Notes under the pieces: generated by a model
Database searches by the model: none
The model's input: the letters and a program-made list of their open reading frames with translations, nothing else
Told to the model about the DNA's origin: nothing
Program-made: the position numbers and the translations under genes
Source of the DNA: Fuscovulum blasticum DSM 2131
Lineage (GTDB): Bacteria > Pseudomonadota > Alphaproteobacteria > Rhodobacterales > Rhodobacteraceae
Length of the DNA: 64,000 nt
Assembly (NCBI RefSeq): GCF_003034965.1
Contig: NZ_PZKE01000001.1
Coordinates: forward strand, 124,001 to 188,000
Reading direction: 5' to 3'
Shown here: in pieces, positions 44,229-53,339 of the stretch
Position numbering within the stretch: position 1 is the first letter of the stretch
Layout of the letters: the number at the start of each line of letters is the position of its first letter

Positions 44229-45242
44229 ATGAACCTGTCGCATTCCATGCTGGCGATGGAAATCGTCGCCCCTGGTGGGCCGGATGTGCTGAAACCGTGC
44301 TCGGTGCCGGTGCCGGTGCCCAGCCATGGCCAGATCGTGATCCGGCTGGCCTGGGCCGGGGTGAACCGGCCCGATGCGCTGCAACGTGCCGGGGCCTATG
44401 CGCCCCCGCCCGGCGCCTCGGCCCTGCCGGGGCTTGAGGGATCGGGGACCGTGGTCGAACTGGGGCCGGGCGTCACCCGCTGGTCGATCGGCGACAAGGT
44501 CTGCGCCTTGCTGCCGGGCGGCGGATACGCGGAATACGCCGTCTGCCATGAAAGCCACGCCCTGCCGGTGCCGGCGGGCATGGGCCTGCGCGAAGCGGCC
44601 TGCCTGCCGGAAACCTGTTTCACCGTCTGGTCGAACGTGGTGATGCGCGGCGGGCTGAAGGCCGGCGACCGGCTTCTGGTGCATGGTGGCACCAGCGGCA
44701 TCGGCACCACGGCCATCCAGATTGCCCGGGCACTTGGCGCGCGGGTCTTCGCCACCGCCGGATCAGAGGAAAAATGCAAGGTCTGCACCGACCTTGGGGC
44801 CGAAGCCGCCTGGAACTACCGCACTCAGGACTGGTCGCGCCTGATGCAGGCCGAAGGCGGGGCCCATGTCATTCTTGACATGGTGGGGGGCGCCTATATC
44901 CCGCGCAACATCAAGGCGCTGGCCGATGAGGGGCGTCTGGTGCAGATCGCCTTCCTGCAAGGGGCCAAGGCCGAGGTGAACTTTGCCGAGGTGATGATGA
45001 GGCGGCTGACCGTCACCGGATCAACGCTGCGCGCGCAAAGCGACCTGTCGAAGGCCCGCATCGCGGCCGAGGTCGAGGCGAATGTCTGGCCGATGATCGC
45101 GCGCGGCGCGTTCAAGGTGGTGATGGACAGCGAATACCGGCTGGACCAGGCCCCGCAGGCGCACTGGCGGATCGAGACACCGGGCCATGTGGGCAAGATC
45201 GTGCTGAAGATCGAGGATCAGGCGACCAGCCACGGCCCCTGA
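44229..45242 (+). CDS. NAD(P)H quinone oxidoreductase, PIG3/zeta-crystallin type
   Basis: The product is a 337-residue zinc-independent medium-chain reductase. VNRPDALQRAGAYAPPPGASALPGLEGSGTV is the typical PIG3 N-terminal segment, and LLVHGGTSGIGTTAIQIARALGARVFATAGS is the NADPH fold. No zinc-binding cysteine set is present. It probably reduces small quinones by NADPH. The close downstream position suggests co-transcription with the COQ9 gene. Confidence 0.93.
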   Translation: MNLSHSMLAMEIVAPGGPDVLKPCSVPVPVPSHGQIVIRLAWAGVNRPDALQRAGAYAPPPGASALPGLEGSGTVVELGPGVTRWSIGDKVCALLPGGGYAEYAVCHESHALPVPAGMGLREAACLPETCFTVWSNVVMRGGLKAGDRLLVHGGTSGIGTTAIQIARALGARVFATAGSEEKCKVCTDLGAEAAWNYRTQDWSRLMQAEGGAHVILDMVGGAYIPRNIKALADEGRLVQIAFLQGAKAEVNFAEVMMRRLTVTGSTLRAQSDLSKARIAAEVEANVWPMIARGAFKVVMDSEYRLDQAPQAHWRIETPGHVGKIVLKIEDQATSHGP

Positions 45243-45306
45243 CGATGCGCCGCCAGCATCGGCACCAGGAAGCCGCCGGCTGGCTGATCCCGCCACGTTC
45301 TGCCGG

Positions 45307-46227
45307 TTACACCTCAAGCGCCACGCGAAGCGAGGCTGACATTTCGGCCGCCGCGTCGCGCAGGGCTGCAACGAACTTGTCAGCCTGCACGGTGCGGACG
45401 CTTCGCGCAGGGCGCCAGACGGCAAGCAGGTAAGGCACGGAAACCTGCAACCGGCGGAACACCACGTTGCGCCCGGTATGGCTGGCTGCTGTCAGCGGGT
45501 TGATGATGGATATGCCCACCCCCGCCGCCACCATGGCGCACACGCTGGCCGCGGTTGTGGTCTCGGCCGCGTAGCTGCGCACGACATCGCCCGCGAAGAA
45601 CACCTCGTCCAGCTTGTGGCGATAGGGGTCGTTCTGACCGAAGTAGATGAACGGCTGGCCGGAAAAATCCTCGGGCGCCAGCGCGGCCTTTCGCGCCAAT
45701 GGATGCCCGACCGGCAGAACACAGACCATGTCCCCTGCGGGGATCGTCTCGGTCGTGGCCCCTTCGCGTTCAAACCTGTTCTCGGTCAGGCCCAGATCGA
45801 AGACCTGGGTCGTCATCTCATGGCGCAGCGAAGGCTCTTCATGTGAATGAACCGAGAAATGGATCGCCGGCCGCGCCTTCAGGAACCGCTGGATCACGCG
45901 CGGAATGATCGATTCCGCATGGGCAGGGATACTGGCGATGCGGAAATTTGCGGCATTCCGCGTGCGGATTGAAGATGCGGCGCGGCTGATTTCATCCATC
46001 CCGACAAACGACCTTCGCACCACTTCGTGCAGCAGGGCCGCCTGATCGGTCGGGGTCAGGCGCTTGCCGAAGCGCAGGAACAGTTCAAACCCGATCCGCT
46101 GCTCCATCTCACGGATTTCGCGGCTGATTGTTGGCTGTGACGTGCCCAAAGCAGCCGCCGCGGCGGTCATGCTCTTGTGAACCATGATCGCGTTGAAGAT
46201 GTCGATCTGACGCTGATTGAGCTTCAT
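45307..46227 (-). CDS. LysR family transcriptional regulator of the peptide/D-amino acid cluster
   Basis: The 306-residue protein has an N-terminal LTTR helix-turn-helix (QIDIFNAIMVHKSMTAAAAALGTSQPTISREIREME) and a periplasmic-binding-like effector domain (about 90-300). It resembles regulators of lysine or octopine catabolism in length and start (MKLNQRQIDIFNAI). It is divergent from the decarboxylase-like gene across an AT-rich 131-base gap with a T-N11-A box, so it probably controls the rightward 46-55 kb block. Confidence 0.92.
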   Translation of the reverse strand: MKLNQRQIDIFNAIMVHKSMTAAAAALGTSQPTISREIREMEQRIGFELFLRFGKRLTPTDQAALLHEVVRRSFVGMDEISRAASSIRTRNAANFRIASIPAHAESIIPRVIQRFLKARPAIHFSVHSHEEPSLRHEMTTQVFDLGLTENRFEREGATTETIPAGDMVCVLPVGHPLARKAALAPEDFSGQPFIYFGQNDPYRHKLDEVFFAGDVVRSYAAETTTAASVCAMVAAGVGISIINPLTAASHTGRNVVFRRLQVSVPYLLAVWRPARSVRTVQADKFVAALRDAAAEMSASLRVALEV

Positions 46228-46277
46228 GTGGTCCTCTTGGCAACCGGCCTCCGGCTGCACATCCATATCAGAAACGA

Positions 46278-46292
46278 ATAAGATGTGCGTAT
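46278..46292. promoter_or_regulatory. candidate LysR-type T-N11-A binding site
   Basis: ATA-N9-TAT (T at 46279, A at 46291) sits in a markedly AT-rich stretch (46261-46320) between the divergent LysR and decarboxylase genes. An AAATATTT palindrome follows at 46294. Position and pattern fit an LTTR box. Confidence 0.5.
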
Positions 46293-46358
46293 CAAATATT
46301 TAATCCGCATAAATTCGTCTGGAATGGTCACACAGCCATCACAACACAGCGATATGTC

Positions 46359-47699
46359 ATGCCGGAAGCTCTTGCCCTCTCCTCCGCCCCCCCTGCGATT
46401 GCGCCCCTGTCCACGCCCGGACAGCCGCGCTGGCTGTCGCGGCAAGACGGCGTTCTGCACGCGGAAGGTGTCAGCCTGGCCGACATTGCCCAGTCTGTGG
46501 GAACGCCGTTCTACTGCTATTCGGCATCAGAGCTGCGCCGCGGCTATGCCGAGCTGACCAGTGCCGTCGGGCCGCTGGGGGTTGCGGTCTGTTTTGCCGT
46601 CAAGGCGAACAGCAACCTCAATGTCCTGACCGAATTCGCGCGGCTTGGCTGTGGCATGGACATCGTCTCGGGCGGCGAGATGGACCGGGCGCTGGCGGCA
46701 GGCACCCCGGCTTCGCGCATCATCTTCTCGGGCGTTGGCAAGACGCGCGATGAAATCGGCCGCGCCCTTGAAGCGGGGCTTCACCAGATCAACGTCGAAT
46801 CCGCGGCCGAGCTTGATGTGGTGGCCGAGGTGGCGCAATCGCTGGGCCGCCGCGCGACGGTGGCGCTGCGGGTGAACCCCGATGTCGATGCGGGAACCCA
46901 CGCCAAGATCACCACCGCCCGCAAGGACAGCAAGTTCGGCATCGCCATCGGCGATGTTCCGGCGCTTTATGCGCGCGCGGCCAAAATGCCCTGGGTCGAA
47001 TGTCTGGGGCTTGCCGTTCACATCGGTTCACAGGTGCAGAACCTTTCGCCGTTCCGCCATGCCTGGGCCGCGCTGGCCGGGTTGGTGCGGCAGCTTCGTG
47101 CCGAGGGGCTGACAGTTACGCGGCTGGATCTGGGCGGCGGACTTGGCATCGGTTCGGGGGCAGAACCCGGGCCCGACCTTGCGGAATACGCCCGGATCAT
47201 TGCCGAAACCGTAGGCGATCTGGGCTGCGCGGTGAATGTCGAACCGGGCCGCTGGCTAAGTGCGCGGGCGGGCATACTGGTGACCGAGGTACTTTATCTC
47301 AAGCAAGGGGATGGCGCCGGGTTTGCCGTGGTTGATGCCGCGATGAATGATCTGATGCGCCCCGCGCTTTACGACGCGCGCCATCCGGTGCTGACGGTCC
47401 ATGCGCCGCGCGGCGCGGCCCCCCTGCCCTGCCGCCTGGTTGGGCCGATCTGCGAAAGCTCGGACGATTTCGGCAGTTACGCCGATCTTGGAGAGCTGAA
47501 GTCGGGTGATCTTCTGGCCTTCGACAATGCGGGTGCCTACGGCGCCAGCATGTCCTCAACCTACAACTCAAGGGCACTGGTTCCCGAGGTGCTGGTCGAT
47601 GGCGACCGCTTCCGCGTGATCCGCCAGCGCACGGGCACCGACAGGCTGCTGCAACTGGAACAGCCCGGCCCCTGGACCGGGGCGCCTTCGGCCGGCTGA
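46359..47699 (+). CDS. lysA: diaminopimelate decarboxylase-like PLP enzyme
   Basis: The 446-residue protein is a fold-type III PLP decarboxylase. The PLP lysine lies in VCFAVKANSNLNVL (about residues 68-81), with HIGSQVQNLSPF and VEPGRWLSARAG as further cofactor motifs. The C-terminal active-site segment is GPICESSDDF and GAYGASMSSTYN. The motifs are those of LysA, which makes L-lysine from meso-DAP. But the gene sits with a LysR regulator and peptide uptake genes, away from dap genes, so catabolic use of meso-DAP or another D-centre substrate is a real alternative. No strong ribosome site precedes the ATG. Confidence 0.88.
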   Translation: MPEALALSSAPPAIAPLSTPGQPRWLSRQDGVLHAEGVSLADIAQSVGTPFYCYSASELRRGYAELTSAVGPLGVAVCFAVKANSNLNVLTEFARLGCGMDIVSGGEMDRALAAGTPASRIIFSGVGKTRDEIGRALEAGLHQINVESAAELDVVAEVAQSLGRRATVALRVNPDVDAGTHAKITTARKDSKFGIAIGDVPALYARAAKMPWVECLGLAVHIGSQVQNLSPFRHAWAALAGLVRQLRAEGLTVTRLDLGGGLGIGSGAEPGPDLAEYARIIAETVGDLGCAVNVEPGRWLSARAGILVTEVLYLKQGDGAGFAVVDAAMNDLMRPALYDARHPVLTVHAPRGAAPLPCRLVGPICESSDDFGSYADLGELKSGDLLAFDNAGAYGASMSSTYNSRALVPEVLVDGDRFRVIRQRTGTDRLLQLEQPGPWTGAPSAG

Positions 47700-47832
47700 G
47701 GCGGGGGGCACGGAAAACTGGCGGCCATGCGACGGGCCGGATGCCAGAGCCAAGATCGAGTCGCATTGACAGCCGTGCCTTGACCGGGGGGCCGCTGCAA
47801 AGGAAACCCGGTAACCGACAACGAGGTAAGCC

Positions 47833-49419
47833 ATGAAGAACAAAATGAAACTCCTGCTCGCGTCCGGTCTTGCAAGCCTTGTGCTGATGACGCCGGCACT
47901 GGCAGAACAGATGCTGCGGATTTCCTATCCCGAAGATCCCAAGACCGCTGACGTGCAGAAAACGTCAGACGCCTATATGCTGCCGCTGAACGTGTTCGAC
48001 CGGCTGATCGAAGCCGAAACCACCAGCCCGGGCCAATCGGCGCTGGTGCCGGGTCTGGCCGAGAAGTGGGACGTTTCGGCCGATGGTCTGGTCTATACCT
48101 TCCACCTGCGTCAGGGCGTGCTGTTCCACGACGGCGCGGAACTGACGGCCGATGACGTGGTCTATACCTTCGACCGGATGCTGAACCCGGCCACCAAGGC
48201 GCTTGGCACCGACATTCTGGATTTCGTGGCCGGCGCGCATGAACGGCTTGACGGCACGGCGGACAGCGTGGCCGGCCTCAAGGCGCTGGACAAGTATACG
48301 GTTCAGATCACCCTGTCGCAGCCCTATGCGGCCTTCCTTGCGCTGATGGCCAGCCCGCAGGCCTCGATCTTCAACCGCGCCTTCACCGAAGCCGCGGGCG
48401 ATCAGTTCGGCCTCAGCCCGGAAACCACCAACGGCACCGGCCCGTTCAAGCTGGAAAGCTATGAGCTGAATGACAGCCAGCGGCTGGTGGCGAACGAATC
48501 CTACTTCCGCGGCCGCCCCAAGCTGGACAGCATCCTTGTGCGCGTGGTGTCGGATTCCGAAACGCTGCGGCTCTTGTTCGAAACCGATGAGCTGGATGTC
48601 TTCGATCTGGATTACGCGGTGTCGCAAACGCCGTATTTCTATGGCAGCGACCAGTGGAAAGACCTGATCCGCACCGGCCCGCGCGTGGGGATGTACTATT
48701 ACCACATCAACCAGGCGAACAAGCCGTTCGATGACGTGCGCGTGCGCAAGGCCTTCCAGATGGCGATCAACCGTCAGGAAATCCTGGACAAGAACTTCTA
48801 CGGCAAGGGCGTGCTTGAAAACGGCGTCATGCCGCGCGGCCTGACCTGCTATGAACCGGCCACGCCGATCGAGTTCAACCCCGCCAAGGCCAAGGAACTG
48901 CTGGCCGAAGCCGGCTATCCCGACGGTGTCGAGATCAAGCTGGCGCAGGTGTCGAGCTGGTCTTCGAAATGGTCTGACATGAACCAGATCATTCAAGCCC
49001 AGGCAGCCGAAGCCGGCTTCAAGGTCAGCATCGACACGATGGACGAAGCTGCCTATTTCGACAAGCGCAAGGCCGGCGTGATAGACAACTATACCCAAAG
49101 CTGGTCGGCCGACTTCAACGACCCCGACAACTTCTTCTACACCTTCTTCTCGAAGTCGGGGACGGCCGTCCGCGCCTTCAACAACAACGACCCGGTGGTG
49201 TTCGAGGCGCTGGACAAGGCGCGCGGCATGTCCGACGCCGAAGCGCGCTGTGCGCTTTACCGCGAGATGGGCGAGAAGATCGTGCAGGAAGATGCGGCCT
49301 GGGTGCCGATGTTCAGCCTGGACCACAGCTATGTGGTGCAGCCGCGCGTCAAGAACTTCGTCGTTCCGTGGAACGGCTGGAGCGACATGAACTACTACAA
49401 GATGGAAATCGCGGAATAA
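47833..49419 (+). CDS. peptide ABC transporter substrate-binding protein (DppA/OppA-like)
   Basis: The 528-residue family 5 solute-binding protein has a signal peptide (MKNKMKLLLASGLASLVLMTPALA). LVPGLAEKWDVSADGLVYTFHLRQGVLFHDGAELTADDVVYTF is the conserved start of the SBP_bac_5 domain. The ligand is expected to be a short peptide or similar, captured in the periplasm. It heads the importer genes and is followed by a strong hairpin, which may set a higher level of binding protein than of permeases. Confidence 0.94.
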   Translation: MKNKMKLLLASGLASLVLMTPALAEQMLRISYPEDPKTADVQKTSDAYMLPLNVFDRLIEAETTSPGQSALVPGLAEKWDVSADGLVYTFHLRQGVLFHDGAELTADDVVYTFDRMLNPATKALGTDILDFVAGAHERLDGTADSVAGLKALDKYTVQITLSQPYAAFLALMASPQASIFNRAFTEAAGDQFGLSPETTNGTGPFKLESYELNDSQRLVANESYFRGRPKLDSILVRVVSDSETLRLLFETDELDVFDLDYAVSQTPYFYGSDQWKDLIRTGPRVGMYYYHINQANKPFDDVRVRKAFQMAINRQEILDKNFYGKGVLENGVMPRGLTCYEPATPIEFNPAKAKELLAEAGYPDGVEIKLAQVSSWSSKWSDMNQIIQAQAAEAGFKVSIDTMDEAAYFDKRKAGVIDNYTQSWSADFNDPDNFFYTFFSKSGTAVRAFNNNDPVVFEALDKARGMSDAEARCALYREMGEKIVQEDAAWVPMFSLDHSYVVQPRVKNFVVPWNGWSDMNYYKMEIAE

Positions 49420-49427
49420 TCCCCGAT

Positions 49428-49450
49428 GGCGGCGGGCTTGTCCCGCCGCC
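49428..49450 (+). promoter_or_regulatory. intra-operon hairpin after the binding-protein gene
   Basis: GGCGGCGGG-CTTGT-CCCGCCGCC is a nine-pair GC stem nine bases after the stop of the binding-protein gene. There is no T-tract, so it is probably an mRNA stabiliser or partial attenuator and not a full terminator. Confidence 0.65.
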
Positions 49451-49507
49451 CCATTCGCACGCCCCAGTCACGCCGCCCTATGGCGCCGCCACAAGAGCAT
49501 TTTGCCC

Positions 49508-50446
49508 ATGTTGATGTTCACGGTAAGACGGATTCTGGTCTCGATCCCGGTCTTGATCGGGATCACGGCCATTCTTTTCGTCATGCTGAACGTGGTTCCC
49601 GGCGACCCGATCGCCCTGCTGATGAAGGAACACGCCAGCCCTGATGTGATTGAGCGCGTCCGCGCCCAGATGCACCTCGATGATCCGCTGATCACCCGCT
49701 ACTTCCGGTTCCTGTTCGCGGCACTTCAGGGCGATCTGGGCACCTCGATCAAGCTGAACCGCAGCGTGACCACGCTGATCATGAACGCCTTTCCGAACAC
49801 GCTGTATCTGGCCGGGTGTGCGGCCCTGGTCTCCTGGGTGATCGGTATTCCGGCCGGCATCCTGTCGGCAGTTCGGCGCGATTCCTTTGTTGATCACTTC
49901 TTCATGGGCTTTTCGCTTCTTGGCGTGTCGATGCCGATCTTCTGGTCGGCGCTGCTGATGCAGTACATCTTCGCCGTGCAGTTGAAGTGGCTACCGGTCG
50001 CCGGGTTCTACGGTTTCGAATACGTCATCCTGCCGGCAATCGTGCTGGGGTGGAGTTCGGCCGGCGTCATCGCCCGGCTGACACGGTCCAGCCTGCTGGA
50101 AGTGATGCGCCACGATTACATTCGCACCGCCCGCGCCAAGGGGGCGCGCGAAATCAGCGTGATCTCGCGCCATGCGCTGAAGAACGCCCTGATCCCGGTG
50201 GTCACGATCATGGCGATTCAGGTCGCCAGCCTGCTGTCGGGCGCCGTCATCACCGAAGCGATCTTCGGCATCCCCGGTGTCGGCCGAATCTCGATCAACG
50301 CAATCCAGGCCCGCGACATGCCGCTTCTGCAAGGATCGGTGTTGTTCGCCACGGTTCTTGTGATCCTTGGAAATCTGGTGGCTGACATTCTTTACTCGGT
50401 CCTCGACCCCCGTATCCGTTCCCAGATGAGAAAGGACGCGCGATGA
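49508..50446 (+). CDS. dppB: peptide ABC transporter permease (DppB-like)
   Basis: The 312-residue inner-membrane protein has six segments. The N-terminal region MLNVVPGDPIALLM and the cytosolic EAA loop (YIRTARAKGAREISVISRHALKNALIPV) that contacts the ATPases are characteristic. An in-frame TTG at 49502 is possible, but the ATG at 49508 is preferred. Its stop overlaps the next start (ATGA). Confidence 0.94.
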   Translation: MLMFTVRRILVSIPVLIGITAILFVMLNVVPGDPIALLMKEHASPDVIERVRAQMHLDDPLITRYFRFLFAALQGDLGTSIKLNRSVTTLIMNAFPNTLYLAGCAALVSWVIGIPAGILSAVRRDSFVDHFFMGFSLLGVSMPIFWSALLMQYIFAVQLKWLPVAGFYGFEYVILPAIVLGWSSAGVIARLTRSSLLEVMRHDYIRTARAKGAREISVISRHALKNALIPVVTIMAIQVASLLSGAVITEAIFGIPGVGRISINAIQARDMPLLQGSVLFATVLVILGNLVADILYSVLDPRIRSQMRKDAR

Positions 50447-51333
50447 GCCAGTCCGCCGCTGTCACCAACGACCTGCCCGAGGTGATCGAGGAAGCCAGCT
50501 TCCTGCGCGATACCATGCGCGGCTTCCGCAAGAACCGCATGGCCATGGTGGGGCTGGTCTTCGTCTGCCTGCTGGTGTTCCTGGCCATTTTCGCGCCGAT
50601 CATCAGCCCGCATGACCCCTATCGCGTGGCGCTGGATGAACAGTTGCTGCCGGCGTCCACCACCTACTGGCTGGGAACCGACAATTTCGGACGCGACGTG
50701 CTGACACGCATCCTTTATGGCGCCCGGATCTCGCTGGTGGTGGGAACCGTGCCCAGCCTGATTTCGCTGCTGATCGGCACCTTCATGGGCATCCTCAGCG
50801 GCTATATGGGCGGCAAGACCGATTTCGTCATCATGCGGCTGGCCGACACGATGATCGCCTTCCCCTCGCTCTTGCTGGCGATGGTGGTGATGTACACACT
50901 GGGCGCAAACCTCTTCAACATCTTCATCGCGCTGGCCCTTGTCGGCTGGGCCGGGGTGGCGCGGGTGGTGCGGTCGCAGACGCTGGCGCTGAAGGAAAAA
51001 GAATTCATCGAGGCCGCCCGCGCAAATGGAACCTCCCGCGTGCGAATCATGTTCAGCCACATCTTCCCCAATGTGACGCCAACGCTGATCGTGCTGTTCT
51101 CGCTGTCGATCCCCGAGGCGATCATGTGGGAATCCAGCCTGAGCTTCCTAGGCGTCGGTGTGCAGCCGCCCGAGGCAAGCTGGGGCCTGTTGGTGGCAAA
51201 GGGCAAGGAATACCTGTTTCAGGCGCCTCTGGTGGCAATCATGCCGGGGGTGGCGATCCTGATGACGGTGCTTGCCTTCAATTTCATCGGTGACGGGCTG
51301 CGTGATGCGCTTGACCCTTCCATGAAGGACTGA
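50443..51333 (+). CDS. dppC: peptide ABC transporter permease (DppC-like)
   Basis: The 296-residue protein begins with the soluble extension FLRDTMRGFRKNRMAMVGLVFV typical of DppC/OppC. Then come LGTDNFGRDVLTRILYGARISL and the EAA loop FIEAARANGTSRVRIMFSHIFPNV. It forms the membrane pore with the preceding permease. The start overlaps the dppB stop by four bases. Confidence 0.94.
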   Translation: MSQSAAVTNDLPEVIEEASFLRDTMRGFRKNRMAMVGLVFVCLLVFLAIFAPIISPHDPYRVALDEQLLPASTTYWLGTDNFGRDVLTRILYGARISLVVGTVPSLISLLIGTFMGILSGYMGGKTDFVIMRLADTMIAFPSLLLAMVVMYTLGANLFNIFIALALVGWAGVARVVRSQTLALKEKEFIEAARANGTSRVRIMFSHIFPNVTPTLIVLFSLSIPEAIMWESSLSFLGVGVQPPEASWGLLVAKGKEYLFQAPLVAIMPGVAILMTVLAFNFIGDGLRDALDPSMKD

Positions 51334-51336
51334 GCA

Positions 51337-52353
51337 ATGGCAAACCCTTCGGGCAATGTGCTGAGCGTGCGCGAACTGCGCACCGAATTTCGCGGCGGCC
51401 GTGGCAATGTGCGCGTGCTGGACGACATTTCCTTCGATGTCGGCCGCGGGCGGATCGTCGGTCTGGTCGGGGAATCCGGCTCGGGCAAAAGCATGACGGC
51501 GCTTTCGTTGATGGGGCTGGTGCCCAAACCGCAGGGCCAGGTCAGCGCCAAGAGCATCAATCTTGACGGGATCGAGCTTGCCTCGATCAGCCCGGACGGG
51601 CTGCGCCAGATCCGTGGCCGCGACATGGCCATGGTGTTCCAGGAACCGATGACCTCGCTGAACCCCGTCCGCAAGGTGTGGGAACAGGTGGGCGAACCGC
51701 TGCGCATCCATCAGGGCCTTGGGCGGCGGGCCATCCGCGACCGTGTGCTTGAAATGTTCGAACTGGTCGGCATCCCCGAACCGAAGGCCCGGCTTGACGC
51801 CTATCCGCACCAGCTTTCGGGCGGTCTGCGGCAGCGGGCGATGATCGCGATGGGGCTGATCTGCGAACCGAAGCTGCTGATCGCGGACGAACCCACCACC
51901 GCGCTGGACGTGACGACGCAGGCGCAAATCCTGCGCCTGATGCAGGAACTGCGCGACCGCGTGGGAACCTCGATCATCATGATCACCCATGACCTGGGGA
52001 TCATCGCCGAGATGTGCGACGAGGTGAACGTGATGTATGCGGGCCAGATCGTCGAACAGGCCAATGTCTTTGACCTGTTCGAGAACCCGTCGCATCCCTA
52101 TACGCGTGGCCTGCTGGCCTCGATCCCGAAATCGACCGAAAGCCGGATTGCACGGCGTATGCCCAGTATTCCGGGCATGGTGCCCAATCTGGCAAGGCTG
52201 CCGTCAGGCTGCCGCTTCCGCCCCCGCTGCACCGATGCCATGGCCATCTGCCAGACCCGGGAACCCGCCGTCACCGATCTGGAGAAGGATCATCGCGCCC
52301 GCTGCTGGCTGCACGCCCGGCAGGATGCGATCAGCCAGGGAGAGCCCTTGTGA
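51337..52353 (+). CDS. dppD: peptide ABC transporter ATP-binding protein (DppD-like)
   Basis: The 338-residue protein has Walker A GESGSGKS (about 46-53), signature LSGGLRQRAMIA and Walker B LLIADEPTTAL. The C-terminal oligopeptide-transporter domain (GCRFRPRC...CQTREPA) carries the Cys motif that in Dpp ATPases binds an iron-sulfur cluster. It pairs with the next ATPase to power import. It begins three bases after dppC. Confidence 0.95.
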   Translation: MANPSGNVLSVRELRTEFRGGRGNVRVLDDISFDVGRGRIVGLVGESGSGKSMTALSLMGLVPKPQGQVSAKSINLDGIELASISPDGLRQIRGRDMAMVFQEPMTSLNPVRKVWEQVGEPLRIHQGLGRRAIRDRVLEMFELVGIPEPKARLDAYPHQLSGGLRQRAMIAMGLICEPKLLIADEPTTALDVTTQAQILRLMQELRDRVGTSIIMITHDLGIIAEMCDEVNVMYAGQIVEQANVFDLFENPSHPYTRGLLASIPKSTESRIARRMPSIPGMVPNLARLPSGCRFRPRCTDAMAICQTREPAVTDLEKDHRARCWLHARQDAISQGEPL

Positions 52354-53327
52354 ACGAGATTGTCATTTCAGCCCGAAATCTGACCAAGCATTACCGCGTG
52401 GGTGGCGGCACGCTGGCGGGGCAGGGCAAGGTGGTGCGGGCCGTCGATGGGGTCACACTCGACATCCGCGAACGGGAAACCTTTGCCCTGGTCGGAGAAT
52501 CCGGCTGCGGCAAGACCACCCTTGGCCGCATCATGCTGCGTCTTCAGGAACCGTCGGGCGGCCAGATTTCGTATCGCGGGCAGGACATCACCGCGCTGGA
52601 CGATGCCGGAATGCGCGCCCTGCGCAAGAAGTTGCAGATCGTCTTTCAAGACCCCTACGCCTCGCTCAATCCGCGGATGCGGATCGAGGACATTCTGGCC
52701 GAACCGCTGCGCACCCACGGCTATGGCTCGGCCGAGGTGATCCGTGACCGCTGCGCCGAACTGCTGGACATGGTGGGCCTGCGCCACACCTACCTGCGCA
52801 ACTACCCACACCAGTTTTCCGGCGGTCAGCGCCAGCGCATCGGGATCGCCCGCGCGCTGGCCAACAAGCCGGATTTCGTGGTCTGCGACGAATCCGTGTC
52901 GGCGCTGGATGTCTCGATCCAGGCGCAGGTGCTGAACCTGCTGAGCGACCTGCAGGATGAACTGAAGCTGACCTATTTCTTCATCACCCACGATCTTTCG
53001 GTCGTGCGCCAGTTCGCCGATCGGGTGGGAGTGATGTTCCTTGGCCGCCTGGTCGAGGTGGGCCGCACCGAAGACATTTTCGCCGGGCCGCTGCATCCCT
53101 ATACGATGCTGCTGATTTCGGCCGTGCCCCGGGCCGATCCGCGCCAGCGCACACGCGAACGGCCGCTGATGACGGGCGAGATTCCCAGCCCGATGAACCT
53201 GCCGCCGGGGTGCCGGTTCCACACGCGCTGCCCCTTTGCCAAGGACATCTGCCGCACCCATGACCCGGATCTGCAAGACATGGGTCAGGGCCGCGCCGTT
53301 GCCTGCCATTTTCCGCTGAATTCCTGA
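52350..53327 (+). CDS. dppF: peptide ABC transporter ATP-binding protein (DppF-like)
   Basis: The 325-residue protein has Walker A GESGCGKT, signature [15 protein letters not shown] and Walker [13 protein letters not shown], with the same C-terminal Cys module ([20 protein letters not shown]). The GTG start overlaps the dppD stop by four bases. The importer set (binding protein, two permeases, two ATPases) is complete. Confidence 0.95.
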   Translation: MNEIVISARNLTKHYRVGGGTLAGQGKVVRAVDGVTLDIRERETFALVGESGCGKTTLGRIMLRLQEPSGGQISYRGQDITALDDAGMRALRKKLQIVFQDPYASLNPRMRIEDILAEPLRTHGYGSAEVIRDRCAELLDMVGLRHTYLRNYPHQFSGGQRQRIGIARALANKPDFVVCDESVSALDVSIQAQVLNLLSDLQDELKLTYFFITHDLSVVRQFADRVGVMFLGRLVEVGRTEDIFAGPLHPYTMLLISAVPRADPRQRTRERPLMTGEIPSPMNLPPGCRFHTRCPFAKDICRTHDPDLQDMGQGRAVACHFPLNS

Positions 53328-53339
53328 AGGGAGCCTGTC

